Source of the DNA: Auriscalpium vulgare | Lineage: Eukaryota; Basidiomycota; Agaricomycetes; Russulales; Auriscalpiaceae | Length of the DNA: 64,000 nucleotides | Direction: 5' to 3' | Assembly: GCA_019915015.1 (NCBI GenBank) | Contig: JAHBBC010000005.1 | Span: 62,001 to 126,000 of the forward strand | In this document: positions 12,280 through 22,948 of the stretch, piece after piece | How positions within the stretch are numbered: the first letter of the stretch is position 1 | Layout: every line of letters starts with the position of its first letter | Made by a program: the position numbers and the translations under genes | Notes under the pieces: generated by a model | Database searches by the model: none | Seen by the model: the letters and a program-made list of their open reading frames with translations, nothing else | Told to the model about the DNA's origin: nothing

Positions 12280-13204
12280 GCCCCGCACTGCCGCTTCGAT
12301 AGACCGCGGATGACACGATACCTGCCTGCGTCCTCAGCAGCCCAAAACGCCGCCGCCACACCACCCCATCTCGCATCACCACGCCGCGTGGTTGTAGAAC
12401 TTCATGCTGTCGACATGCCATCTTGCTGTGTTATACGCCGATCGATGAAAGAGGATCGGCATCCGGGGGGCTATGCTACGCTAGCTTGCATAATGTGTAC
12501 TTGTATATTGTGTGTTTTGTATACTTAATGGGCGGGGGTATTTTATTGGCGACAGGCCATGTCGATATATCTTGTGCAGATGTGATGTGATGTGATGTGG
12601 CATGCGGGGGAGCCACCGGTGACACGCTTGTTCTGTGCGCGCTCATGAGCGCAGTTACGCAGTCGTGGTCGTCATAGGCTTCAGGTTGACTCAAGTAGCG
12701 CCGACTCGATTAGTCAGTACTATCTATTGAGAGTGGTAGATGGGGATTGATACAGGAGTACTTCAGAGAGGGAGGAAAAGTGTCGCGGGCAGGACGTAGT
12801 GGCCCGGCCCGGGAGTACGATGGTATTGGGCGCTAATCATTATACTAGCCGATGCAGAGGATACAGCTTCAACCTTCGATCAGCTGTCTGACGGCTAGTA
12901 GGCAGTCTTCGTGGTTGTGGCAAGGTTTCTGTGATATCCCGCTAACTTCACTAGTCCACATCGCACGAGCAGTCAATAATAAGGCAGCGATCATCATTCC
13001 GCACCCGCAATACGTAGTGTAAGTAGTGTAGATCTCAAGTAGCATCAGCAATGCGAGTATCAAGTATGTACGTGTAAGTGCCAGTCCGCGGGTATAAACA
13101 GCATCTGCAGGGACTTAGAATGCACAGTAAAGCGCACCAGAACTAAATCGAAAGTAAATGAACAGCAAAAGATATCAGCAGTCAAGATACCGGCTCGTGC
13201 GAGC
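12280..13204. other. Convergent intergenic region
   Basis: This is the 3' flank of two converging genes. It contains a tgatg tandem microrepeat at about 12581-12600 (tgatgtgatgtgatgtgg). I see nothing else. Confidence 0.4.
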
Positions 13205-14977
13205 TTATTCGTCGAGCTCGTCGTCCTCGTCGTCCTCGTGTGCACGCGCGCCGCTGCCGCTCGGACCGCCCAGGAGGTCCCCGACGACCAGCTCGACGGC
13301 CGCGTCCATCGCCGCGCGCGACATTCTCGGCACCGCGCCAGGTCGCATTAGCGGGTGGTGCCTCGGGTCGAGCGGGCCGTCCTCAGGCTCCTCCTGCCCT
13401 CCCGCATCCTCCTCGGCGACATCTCCCTCGTCGTCATCGTCCGCATTTTCCTCCCCGGAGCCCTCATCGTCAGAGCCAGAGTTCACCGACTCGCTCTCTT
13501 CGCCGCTCTTCTCAGCGCGCTTCACCCGGCCACCCGAGGAGCCCGAACTCGAGCTCGAGGGCGAGCCGCCGTCGTACTGCTCGCTCGACACCTCAAAGTC
13601 CGAGTCATCGTCGTCGTCGTCGTCCACCACCATCGCCGCATCCTCACCGTCGCCCGACGGGCCCGCGTTGCCCTCCCCGCCGACGGTGCGCGCGCCCTCC
13701 TGCGCCTGCGTACGCCCGAACCAGCGCCGGTGCGTGCGCACCCACTCCTTCATCTCCGGCTGCGCCTTGCCGTCAATCATGGTGAACTCCGTCAGCTCGC
13801 CCTCCGCGTCCTCCTCCCCGGCGCGCGGCTTGCGCGTGATGTGCACCGCGCACAGACGCCCCGTCGCGCTCATGATGCGCACCGCCTCGTCGCCGTCCTG
13901 CTCCTCGCGCATGAGGTCCTCCAGCGGCCAGAACTCGCAGTCCTTGCCCTGGCACAGCAGCCCCTCGTTCATGAACCACAGCGTGTACTCCTTCGCGCCG
14001 CGGTACGCGTGCACGCCCGAGCCCGGCGCGGGCTCGAGGCGCGGGCACGCCGGCGGGAGGTGCGCGAGGAACGCGTCGAGCATGGGCCGCGTCGGGGTGT
14101 GCTTCGCGTGCATGACGGGCGCGGCGGGGTGCGCGGCGGTGCGGTACAGCGCGGCGGGCGCGGCGTCGACGCCAAAGACGATGTGGAAGTGCGCGGCGGT
14201 CGGCTTCGCGGGCGGCGGGGCGTCGTGCGACGCGAGGATGACGGTCCAGTGCGGCTTGCTCTTGCCGAGCGTCGGCACGACGAACGCGCGCGCGAGAGCG
14301 GCGAGGTGGTACGAGGCCTCGAGGGCGTGCGTGCCCGTGTGCTCGAAGCGCAGCGTCTGCGCGTGGATTGTGATGTCGTAGCGCTTGCGGAAGGGCGCGG
14401 AGATGGACACCGCGTACAGCGTGAAGCGCGGCGGGTCGTCGCCGTCGACGAGCGCGACAGGGGGCGGCGTGCGCGTCGGCTTGGACCTTTTGAGGGGTGG
14501 CGAGGGGGAGTTCGAGCCGCGCTTGCGCTTGGCGGGCTGCGAGGCGGCTGGGGCGCGTGATCGGGACTGGGCGCGGGACGGGGGCTGGGAGGGCACTCTG
14601 GCGGCGTCGGAGCGGGGGGTTGATGCAGAGCGGGAGGGGGCACGTGAGAGCGGCTGGCCCTGCAGGGAGGACGTCGACGCGCTCAGCGCCTGGAACGCCT
14701 GCTCGACGCGCGACTGCGTGTGGGCCCACGAGTAGCGTATGGGCGGCGTCGCGGTGGGCAGACAGGGACCGCCGCCGGTGAGGCGCAGCATGGTCTCCAC
14801 CAGCGCAACATTTGAGGGGGACTGCAGGAGCGCGGTGACGCTCGGGTCGTACTCCTCGGGAAGTAGCTTGAGCAGCGCGTCGAGATACTGGCTTTCGCCA
14901 CTGTCCGAAGACATCTGGGGGCCGACGTCGCCTGGCGGAAGGCTGCGCGGTGGGAGGGAAGAAAGCAAGTTGGACAA
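13205..14977 (-). CDS. Rtt106-like histone chaperone
   Basis: Rtt106-family chaperones bind H3-H4 and act in nucleosome assembly. This intronless reading frame has a helical N-terminus (YLDALLKLLPEEYDPSV), then a Ser/Pro/Arg-rich linker with a basic KRKRGSNSPSPPLKRSKP segment that could be a nuclear localisation signal. A double PH-like region of the Rttp106-middle type follows: FTLYAVSISAPFRKRYDITI, then LGKSKPHWTVIL, then YTLWFMNEGLLCQGKDCEFW. The C-terminus (about residues 440-590) is a very acidic Asp/Glu/Ser tail, as expected for a histone chaperone. The frame opens at 14977, but the second Met at about 14914 (MSSDSGESQYLDALL) is an equally plausible start. An alternative identity is another PH-domain chaperone of the SPT16/POB3 kind, but those are far larger. 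Confidence 0.75.
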   Translation of the reverse strand: MSNLLSSLPPRSLPPGDVGPQMSSDSGESQYLDALLKLLPEEYDPSVTALLQSPSNVALVETMLRLTGGGPCLPTATPPIRYSWAHTQSRVEQAFQALSASTSSLQGQPLSRAPSRSASTPRSDAARVPSQPPSRAQSRSRAPAASQPAKRKRGSNSPSPPLKRSKPTRTPPPVALVDGDDPPRFTLYAVSISAPFRKRYDITIHAQTLRFEHTGTHALEASYHLAALARAFVVPTLGKSKPHWTVILASHDAPPPAKPTAAHFHIVFGVDAAPAALYRTAAHPAAPVMHAKHTPTRPMLDAFLAHLPPACPRLEPAPGSGVHAYRGAKEYTLWFMNEGLLCQGKDCEFWPLEDLMREEQDGDEAVRIMSATGRLCAVHITRKPRAGEEDAEGELTEFTMIDGKAQPEMKEWVRTHRRWFGRTQAQEGARTVGGEGNAGPSGDGEDAAMVVDDDDDDDSDFEVSSEQYDGGSPSSSSSGSSGGRVKRAEKSGEESESVNSGSDDEGSGEENADDDDEGDVAEEDAGGQEEPEDGPLDPRHHPLMRPGAVPRMSRAAMDAAVELVVGDLLGGPSGSGARAHEDDEDDELDE

Positions 14978-15391
14978 CGCTGTGGCGCGTGCGTATCCTT
15001 ACATACATAGACGCGCGCGCGACGCCAGCGGCTCTTGCTTTCCACCGCCACGTCGTCAAGTGCATCATCTCTTCGCAGCAAAATAAATTGTTCTCGCGCC
15101 ATGGACGATGCAGTTCTACGAGGACTTGCATGACATCCATTTGCGGCCACCGTCGTCGTCACGGCATCGTATGTCGCGGTTTCCGAGCTGCCCGCGCCAT
15201 CCAGCCACGACTATCAAACGCTGCACTCGGCCCCTGTAACAGGCCTCACTCGACGCAAGGGGGGGACGCTGACTGCGCGCACATCGCCAAGGCGGAGCGC
15301 TTCCCCATTTGGCGTACTCTACAAGTCGACAGATGTTCCATATCAACATCCCATCATAGCCCATCATAGGTCATCTACTTATTGCCAATGC
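14978..15391. other. Upstream region of the histone chaperone gene
   Basis: No gene is seen. It contains the short direct repeat catcccatcatagcccatcat near 15348-15368. Confidence 0.35.
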
Positions 15392-15914
15392 ATGTGCTAT
15401 TCTCATCGTGAACAGCCCGTCTCTAGGTCTCAATCTACGCCTTACGCCCATCATCCCGCTTTCTCCTCGATCTCCGTTATCCCTCCCCTTGGGCCTTCAG
15501 AACTCCTCGTCACCACCACGCCTCTACTCCTAGCAGGCGTCTTCCTCACCGCCGTTGGCGCCTTAATCCGCGTATTCTGCTCCGCGCGCTTGGCCGCCCC
15601 TTCGCACCTACGAGCTCGTCGTCCGCCGACCGTCACAACCTCGTCACGACCGGCCCGTACGCCCGCGTCCGTCACCCGAGCTCCGTCGGTGCCACGCTTC
15701 GTCATGGCAGGCGTGACGTTGTGCGGCCAACGCACGCGTTTGGACCACGGCACTGGGTGCCGTGTGGTTGATGCTATTTGGCTGCGTCGTGTCGCTGTTG
15801 TTGAGGGTGGAGAGGGAGGAGGAGATGCTGAGTGTGGAGTTTGGCGAGGAGTGGGCAACGTATAGGCGCATCCGTGCAAGTTTGTCCCAGGCGTTGTTCA
15901 ACGGACTGAAGTGA
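15392..15914 (+). pseudogene. Decayed isoprenylcysteine carboxyl methyltransferase paralog
   Basis: Three fragments in three frames match the two intact paralogs at 20745 and 22107. First, LLLAGVFLTAVGALIRVFC corresponds to the first membrane helix pair. Second, HNLVTTGPYARVRHPSSVGA is the conserved catalytic-loop motif, with the expected tyrosine in RHPSY replaced. Third, EEEMLSVEFGEEWATYRRIR is the C-terminal motif. At least two frameshifts separate them, and the N-terminal exon is not recognisable. It lies on the same strand as the intact copies but is separated from them by the WSC gene and a foldback element. Confidence 0.7.
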
Positions 15915-16610
15915 GTGGCCTTTGTGCTGCGATTCCCATTCTTAGAGGTGGAACCTTGATTCCTAGTTTTCCACAGCATCATTTTTGAAGTTGCATGTGA
16001 AGTAAATCAGCCATACTACCATCGAGAAGTCCAAACGGGGCGGTTGGAATATCTACGCCAGAATGGTACGCGACGCGGGCTAATAAAAGTCTGACATAGC
16101 AGGAAGATTGCGGCCACAACTTCAGTCGTGCACTGTCTTGTCAGCGAGGCTCATCTACCGTGCCTGGATGCGTGTGAGTCCTGTTTCGACGAGCCAAACC
16201 AATCATGCGCATCATCGCCGCTCCGAACGCTGTCTCTTGTCTTCCTTGAACTTCCGCAGTGCTCCCGCTACGTGAGATAGTTCACTCGACTCCTTACCGC
16301 TGACCCGGAGCAACTTCCAACTGGTGCTGGGTTTGGGAGCCCATCACTGGACAGACATGCTGGTAAGCCGGCTCTAGGATGTTGTTCTGCTAGTCGCATG
16401 GCTGTCAAACAACATCTCAGTACTTCCCCACCTGTCAACAAGGTGCTGTTGGACAAGCGTGAGTTTTCAGTCGAGCACTGATGTGCCTTTGATCAACAGT
16501 AGACCGCTGTTCCAGTGCGGCCCAGCGCCCGTTCGATCTTTCTGCCCTTAAGACTTATAACCGACGAAGGTTGGTCAAGCCTGTGAGCTGCCATCGCATA
16601 GCCTGCACTC
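15915..16610. other. Intergenic, nothing recognised
   Basis: This 700-base stretch sits upstream of the WSC-domain gene. I see no gene or repeat. Confidence 0.35.
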
Positions 16611-18192
16611 ATGGATCTCCTCGTGGCACTGCCCTTGCTTTCCCTGGTAAGAAAAAGCAAAAAACACACACATTCTGACGCTGACGACAATCACTACTCA
16701 GGCTCCAATCAGCTTTGCGTCCCTCGTTCATCGTCAGGCTATGCCCCAGGCATGGACGTCGGTCGGCTGCTACACGTCCGCATCGCCCCATTCTTCCTTG
16801 ATGGCCGCAACTCACGCTTTACTCAATCAGGGATACCGCGTCGGCGCGCACGCTCGCGGGCGCGACGTTCACCAACTCCTCAATGACCGTTGACGCGTGC
16901 TTTGCGTTCTGCGAAACCGATCAGTACGTCTTCGCCGGCGTCGAGTTCGGCAAACAGTGCTGTAAGTCTGGGCTGCAGATCGACCCACATGCAGCGTGCT
17001 GACCGCGGCTGCAGTCTGTGACTATGCGATACAGAGCCCGGGCACCGCGACAAGCCCGGGGGAGTGCACTTTGCCGTGCGGCGGGAACAGCTCCGAAAGC
17101 TGCGGTGCCCCAAATCGCATCAACCTGTACACCAACGAGCTACCCGGGCCGTCCGTCCTACCGTCCTTCGAGGTCGGTATCCGCACGTGGGACTATGTCG
17201 GATGCTTCGCGTACGTCGCCGATCTTTTCACGAACGCGGTCGACACTGAGTTGTTTGCAGGGACAACACAAGCGAACGCACGCTCCCGTATCAAGCACCG
17301 AGCACCTCTGGCTTCTTCGCGACTGCGGAAGAGGTAGGCTGCGCGGTCGTGTGCGATGATCAGGGATACTATTACGCAGGGACAGAGTTCGGCTCGGAGT
17401 GCTGTAGGTGGTGGCGCCCATTTCTGCTCTGGCCGCGCTCACTCGCTATCAGGGTGCGGCGACGAAATCGCGCCCAGTGCAACCCAGGCTCCTGATTCCG
17501 ACTGCCACTTTGCGTGCGCGGCGGACAGTACGCACAGCGAGTTCTGCGGTGGGCGCGAGCGGTTGACCGTGTTCCACAAGGACATCTGCGACACGACTTC
17601 CATTTCGAACGTCTTCCTTATTGCGTTCTTCGGGAAGATCACCCCGGACAAGTTCAGGCGCTCTGTCGATGTGATTGGGTACTATCTGATCATGGATACA
17701 GTGGACGATATCCACTATGTCCTCTCGGTACGAGCAATGACCCCGATTCCTTGATTGCCAGCGCGCTAATTACTAATGCAGGCAGCAACTTGTGGCGTTG
17801 AGTGCTGCGGCGCAGGCATAGAGCTCAGCATCGCGAACAAGGTGCTGACAACAGAGAGCGAGCCGGTGCTCGGCGCGCAGGCAGTGGCCGAAGGCGAGTC
17901 ACCCGTGTTCGCCCTCAACGAGCCACCGCACCCGATCTACTGCCAAACGGTGAACCAAGCCGCCTGCTCGCGAGTGTCGCTCATGCCCCTTTCACAGGTG
18001 CCCAACCACCAGTTTGAATTACCGGTACTCACGTTGAATGGGCGCGCAGATCAATGGGCGCTGTGCCCGAATAACACGGTGGGCGGGAGGCTGGATGTGG
18101 TGTTCGCCCCCGTCGCGAATCACCCGCACTATGCGCTGAACGAGTGCGAGGTCGTGTATATCCAGATTGTGGAGTCGTCGTTTGAGTGCTAG
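16611..18192 (+). CDS. Secreted protein with two WSC domains and a C-terminal domain I do not recognise
   Basis: Seven exons: 16611-16646, 16702-16775, 16831-16961, 17015-17210, 17261-17403, 17453-17727 and 17782-18192. Exon 1 gives a short hydrophobic leader (MDLLVALPLLSL), consistent with a signal peptide continued in exon 2. Two WSC carbohydrate-binding-type domains follow. The first runs from SVGCYTDTASARTLAG to GGNSSESCGAPNRINLYT. The second runs from WDYVGCFADNTSERTLPY to HSEFCGGRERLTVF. Both have the conserved Cys pattern and the 'AGVEFG / AGTEFG..C' signature. The last 200 residues, from ISNVFLIAFFGKITPDKF to SSFEC, are Cys-containing and match no domain I know. WSC domains are known from wall stress sensors, glyoxal oxidases and beta-glucan-binding proteins; no membrane anchor is seen here, so secretion to the wall is inferred. 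Confidence 0.78.
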
Positions 18193-18375
18193 GCACTTCG
18201 GAGCGAGCGTGCATGTTTGACCCGGAAGAAATGTACGGTTCCTCTTGAGAACTGTCCACCAATGATTCTTCTGATGTTTTGTCTCAGCGTCATATACTGT
18301 ACGTATATTCACAGGCACAAAGCTCAATGCACGGATCCAGTCGGGGCAAAGTAAATTACACTGCACAACTGTGAA

Positions 18376-18385
18376 GACTTCTATC
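18376..18385. repeat. Left copy of a 10-bp target-site duplication
   Basis: The sequence gacttctatc directly precedes the left terminal repeat of the foldback element. An identical copy lies at 20471-20480, directly after the right terminal repeat. Confidence 0.85.
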
Positions 18386-20470
18386 ACCTGTGAAGCCCGG
18401 CTATCATTACTAATAAGAAGTGGTAGCTCATCGAGCTACCGCTTCTAGCTAGAGGGCTTTGAAGGCCCAGCAGGCTTCACGCAATAGCGTCCCCTAGCCC
18501 GAGGACACTTCACGATAATACAACCTCGTATACCGGGATAAGTATCATCGGCGCCGTCGGCACGCCATCCGCCGCTCCCACGCCGTGCTCCGCGTCGCGC
18601 GTCGTCGTCCACTTTAGGCAACTCCGCCTTGCCGCCGGGCCTTGCCGCTGTGGCGGGCGCGCGCTCGCCGTCGCGACGACGAGCTCGCCTCCCGCCACCA
18701 CCATGTACCCCACGGCCTCAGAACTTGGCACGTGGCATCATATTCAATGCCTATGATAAGTGGTGGGCGCGCTTCCCACGCGCCGCTTCCCATGCCTCTC
18801 CCCCAGATGCCGCAAGTGGCCACAATGGTGAGCTCCGTCCCGCTTTATGTATGCCCCGCACGCCCCTCATATCTTATACACAGAAGCATATTGGTGATAT
18901 GCAACAGATAATATGAGCGCTTTTTGCGCGCCGCCCCCGTAGCCAGCCCGCCGACCCCGCCGACCCCGACCCCGACGACCACGCCCAGCCTCCACCACTC
19001 ACCTCGCTGCCTCCGGATTTTGCACACAGTATAGGAGTGGTACAGTAAATTACTCTGCGTGCACGCTCTGTATGCGCCGTTTTTTCCCGCTCCGCAGCGA
19101 CGTCGCCGACAACCCCAACATCCACGCATCCCACTGTCGCCAGTTCGGCATGTATACCTACGATATCTCATACGCATGTACCTGACACGGATATCATTTG
19201 AATGACAATAGCGCTTTTGGCGTTTTTCTTTGTGATCGCCCGCACCGTCGCCCGCACTGCCGACGCCGACGACGCCGACTAGCTGGATCCCGCCCTCAAT
19301 TCTTGTCGGATAAGTCTAACTCTTTCGGTAACCTAAAGCATCTAGAGTACTCTATCATGTTGTAAAAAATCAATAGAGTGGCAGACATATTGCGACGTTG
19401 ACACCAATGGTGGCACGAAGCCCTTCAGAGTAAGACACATGCTTAGTAGTAGTGATATACCTCACCTTTGTTTTGTCAAGTACCTCAGAGCTTACTGATA
19501 AATATTCAATGGCTAGAAGACAGCCCTTACTCGGGCTTGCAAGTTGGATCCCCGAGTTTCAAGTAGATTTGAAGGCAGGACCGAGCTCGCCGGCTGTGTC
19601 GGCCACGACGGCGGGGCGTCGGCGAGCTCGATCGTGTTCGGATATGCATAATGTAAACCATAGACTCATATTATTTAGATAAAAAGAGACTGATCATAAA
19701 GTATGACGTCGTAATGTAGAGAACTAAACTCAGTGTGCGAGCTCACTGTTGACCGTATTGGGAACGTCGCCGAGCGATGTTTAGGAAGGGCGGTACTAAA
19801 GCGCGCATGTCAATCGCCATGCGGCCTGCATATAAGGCTTCACCAAAATGCTGAAGGTGGTGGGATGAGTGGTGGAGGTTGGGCGGGGTCGTCGGGGTTG
19901 GGATCGGCGGGCTCAGCGGGCTGGCCACGAGGGCGGCGGGCGCAAGGCGCTTATACTGTCTGTTATATATCACCTATATGCTCCTGAGTATAGTATTTGG
20001 GGGGCGTGCGGGGCATACAGAAGGCGGGACAGAGCTCACCGTTGTCGCCATTTGCGGCATCCAAGGAAGGAGTGCGAGAAGGGGCGCGTGGGAAGCGCGC
20101 CCACCACTGATCATATGCTTTGAATATGATACCGCATGCCGAATTTCAAGGCCGTGGGCTGCGTGGTGGTGGCGGGAGGCGAGCTCGTCGTCGGGCCAGC
20201 GAGCGCGCGCCCGCCACAGCGGCGGGGCCCGGCGGCAGGGCGGAATTACCTAACGTAGACGACGTCGCGCAACGCGGGGCACGGCGTGGGAGCATTTGGT
20301 CGCGTGCCGACAGTGCCGATGGTATCCCGAGGCCCGAGACTTGAGAAGTCCCCTTGAGCTAGGGGATGTTATTGCGTGAAGCCTGCTGGGCCCTCAAAGC
20401 CCTCTAGCTAGAAGCGGTAGCTCGTAGGGCTACCACTTCTTATTAGTAATGATAGCCGGGCTTCACAGGT
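18386..20470. mobile_element. Non-autonomous foldback DNA transposon with long terminal inverted repeats (Mutator-like by its target-site duplication)
   Basis: The element is 2,085 bp. Its left end starts acctgtgaagcccggctatc and its right end is the reverse complement of this. The outer 110 bases of the two ends are nearly identical. Weaker inverted similarity continues inward for about 600 bases per arm (about 18386-19010 against 19860-20470), for example the CCTCCACCACTCA block on the left and its complement on the right. The element is flanked by a perfect 10-bp target-site duplication. A 9-11 bp duplication plus long inverted repeats fits Mutator-like elements. The interior (19011-19859) has no coding capacity that I recognise, so a transposase would have to act in trans. 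Confidence 0.85.
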
Positions 20471-20480
20471 GACTTCTATC
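20471..20480. repeat. Right copy of the 10-bp target-site duplication
   Basis: Identical to 18376-18385; together they delimit the foldback element. Confidence 0.85.
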
Positions 20481-20744
20481 GTTCAAGGATCACCGTTGGC
20501 CAACTTCAGGACGCGCTTTCATCAGATATTCCCGGTGCCTTGCAACCTCGAGCAGCCTCGAGCTCTCGGGAGCAGTTGCTTTTTCCCTCGGACTTATCTT
20601 TAGCCGGCATCCGAGAGAATATTGATTGCCTAGTTCCTACAAACGGAACGGGGATGGCATTGGCAGCGGCCCTACCGTCTCGGGCCTCGATATACATGAG
20701 TCTCACCTGCAGGACATCGATGCGCTCTTGCCCTCGCTTTCACG

Positions 20745-21517
20745 ATGTCTCTCTTCCGAGCTCCTCTCGTGCTTATCGCGATGTTAAGCTACCAGGCGTC
20801 TCTCACCGTCTCAAAGGTGGCTAACAAGGCAGATCGAGAACGCGCTGTCGATGTCAGCGTTGCGTCAGTCGACCGCCCCGTTCACGCAACCCTCATTTTC
20901 AACCGAGTGCGTAGCCATGTATTCTCGCTGTGTGCCAAACCCGTGCTTACAGTCGTTGCACTCGCCAGCTCCTCGTGGCCACCGTATTCACGGTAGAAGC
21001 GGCAGCGAGCTACGCCTCTGCTGCACCCTCAAGCGCGCCCTCAGACCGCATATCAACATTTCTCGGCCCTGCTAATGCGCCCTCCCTCCCTCCCAAACTT
21101 TCGCCCCTCTTTCTCTTCGCCGTCTTCCTCGTCCTCCTCGGTACTCTCATTCGCGTGCTCTGCTTTCGTGTCATGAAGCACCTCTTCACGTACCAGATTG
21201 CACTCAGCACGCACCACAAGCTCGTCACGTCCGGGCCGTATGCCTACGTCCGGCACCCGAGCTACACCGGCGCTGTGCTCGTGCAATGGGGCATCCCGCT
21301 ATGCCTTGGGCCGGGCAGCTGGTGGTGGGACGCCGGAGTCATGCAGACTGGTCTGGGCAGGGCGATCGCGGTCTTCTGGGCGTGCATGATGGTGTATATG
21401 GTGCCGATCGTGAGGAGGGGTTACAAGGAGGACAAGCTCTTGCAGGATGCATTTGGGGAGGAGTGGGAGGCATATGCACGGCGCGTGCCGTGGCTCTTCG
21501 TGCCTGGGGTATTGTAA
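20745..21517 (+). CDS. Isoprenylcysteine carboxyl methyltransferase-like protein, copy 1
   Basis: Predicted endoplasmic-reticulum membrane enzyme that methylates the C-terminal prenylcysteine of CaaX proteins (Ras-like GTPases, mushroom pheromones) using SAM. Two exons, 20745-20906 and 20969-21517, give 236 residues with a GTGCGT donor and a phase-0 junction. Hydrophobic segments lie at the N-terminus (FRAPLVLIAMLSYQASL), around LSPLFLFAVFLVLLGTLIRV and near AIAVFWACMMVYMVPIV. The family signature is intact: HKLVTSGPYAYVRHPSYTG, followed by DKLLQDAFGEEWEAYARRVP. The protein is somewhat longer than yeast-type catalytic cores because of its N-terminal extension. It is paralogous to the gene at 22107 and to the relic at 15392; which copy is the housekeeping enzyme cannot be told from this window. 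Confidence 0.82.
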
Positions 21518-22106
21518 GGCGGACCCTGCCACTCGTAAGTCAACGTTCTTCTAATGAGGGCGGTTTGACGGGAACTAATTGCCGAACAGGCCTCAAGATG
21601 TAGGTTGAACCGCTGTCTCTTCGTATCGGGAATATAGCTTTGCCAGCAATAAAGCATTGTCTTCCTATGTGCTTTTATCTATGTTGTGGACATGTCCGCC
21701 TTGCCACCAGCACCCGTGACACGTCGGCTGGACATACATATGGGTCATGGCGCGTTAGGACGCAGCCTGTGCCATGTCTTTCCTGCGCGCGAACGTCATG
21801 CTCCTCGCATCTATCAGTACCACATCTCACTATTGAGACCAGGAAGGGCTTCTCCCCAATGGTTCCCCAACGCTCCTCCCTATACACGCTGAGAGCCGGG
21901 TGCGTAGTATTCGTTGTCCCTTTCAGAGACCACACTGTGCTCACTGTGCTAAGACAGCTACTGTAGCAATAAGTCTTCGTCGATCACATGACGCGGCAGT
22001 CCCTCCCGGCCCGACTTGTCACTTGTCATTAATTGTCAGTGCCCACCAGCGCCGACTTCCCTTCCTGACACATAAAAGCGCTCGCCTGTAAGCACCTCGC
22101 CTCAAC
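21518..22106. other. Spacer between the two intact methyltransferase paralogs
   Basis: This is the 3' flank of copy 1 and the promoter region of copy 2. No additional gene is seen. Confidence 0.4.
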
Positions 22107-22844
22107 ATGCCCGTCATGCTCTGGCTCAAAGTCCCCCTGCTCCTGCTCGCCCTCGTCAGCCACCAGGCCGCGCTCGTCATCCCGCGCACGCCGCGCCGCG
22201 ACGAGACGACCCGCGCCGCCCACAAGGGGACTCCGACCGCGCTCGTCGACCGCACGGTCGCGGCCGTCATACCGGCTGTGCGGGTGCGTCGTGGCCCGCG
22301 TCTCCGACGCGCGCTGAGCTACTGCTGACGCACGAGGGGAGCACAGATCTTCGTTGGGGGCGTCCTGCTCGTCGAGGCGCTCGCCACCGCCGCAGCCGCT
22401 TTATCGGCGCAGCCCACGCCCATCGCCATCCCGCCGGCCTTCCTCGCAGGCGTGCTGCTCACCGCCGGCGGCGCGCTTCTGCGCAGGCGCTGCTTCCGCG
22501 CGCTCGGCCCCGCGTTCACGTACGAGCTCTCGCTCTCGCCCGCGCACACGCTCGTCACGCACGGCCCGTACGCGTACGTTCGCCATCCGAGCTACACGGG
22601 CGCCGCCGCCGTGCACGCCGGCGTTACGCTGCTCGCGGGCCCGGGAAGCTGGTGGTGGGCCACGGTCGCGCCAACGCGTGCCGGGCGCGCAGTCGCGCTC
22701 GTGTGGATCGTGCGCTCGGCGTATGTGCTTCTGGTGGTCGCGCGGGCGGGCAAGGAGGACGAAATGCTACGAAAGGCGTTTGGGGCAGAGTGGGAGACGT
22801 ATAGGACAAGGGTGCCGTATCGGTATGTGCCGGGGGTGCTCTGA
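22107..22844 (+). CDS. Isoprenylcysteine carboxyl methyltransferase-like protein, copy 2
   Basis: Same family and likely reaction as the upstream copy. Two exons, 22107-22283 and 22347-22844, give 224 residues; the intron sits at the same position and phase as in copy 1. The N-terminus is hydrophobic (MLWLKVPLLLLALVSHQAAL). The signature HTLVTHGPYAYVRHPSYTG and the C-terminal EMLRKAFGAEWETYRTRVPY are intact. The shared gene structure and strand point to tandem duplication. The coding GC content is higher than in copy 1, and the two proteins differ widely outside the motifs, so the duplication is not recent. Confidence 0.82.
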
Positions 22845-22948
22845 GTAGGGTGCATGATACTGCGGCATACTCGTGTACATGATTTCTAGGGGTACATACG
22901 CTTGCAGCTTCCCTGTACAATGTACACTTCAGCCTTCCCAACCCTCAC

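Noticed and set aside
10983..12302. 439-codon + frame covering the gene at 11203
   Set aside because: Arg/Pro-rich shadow of a GC-rich gene; it ignores a clean intron, while the frame from 11203 fits TATA, splice and codon pattern.
13158..14560. Two 400-codon + frames opposite the Rtt106-like gene
   Set aside because: Serine-runs and Arg/Leu-runs are antisense images of the Glu/Asp and Ala tracts; the minus frame carries real motifs.
18614..19177. Short frames inside the foldback element
   Set aside because: They follow the inverted arms, appear on both strands and resemble no transposase.
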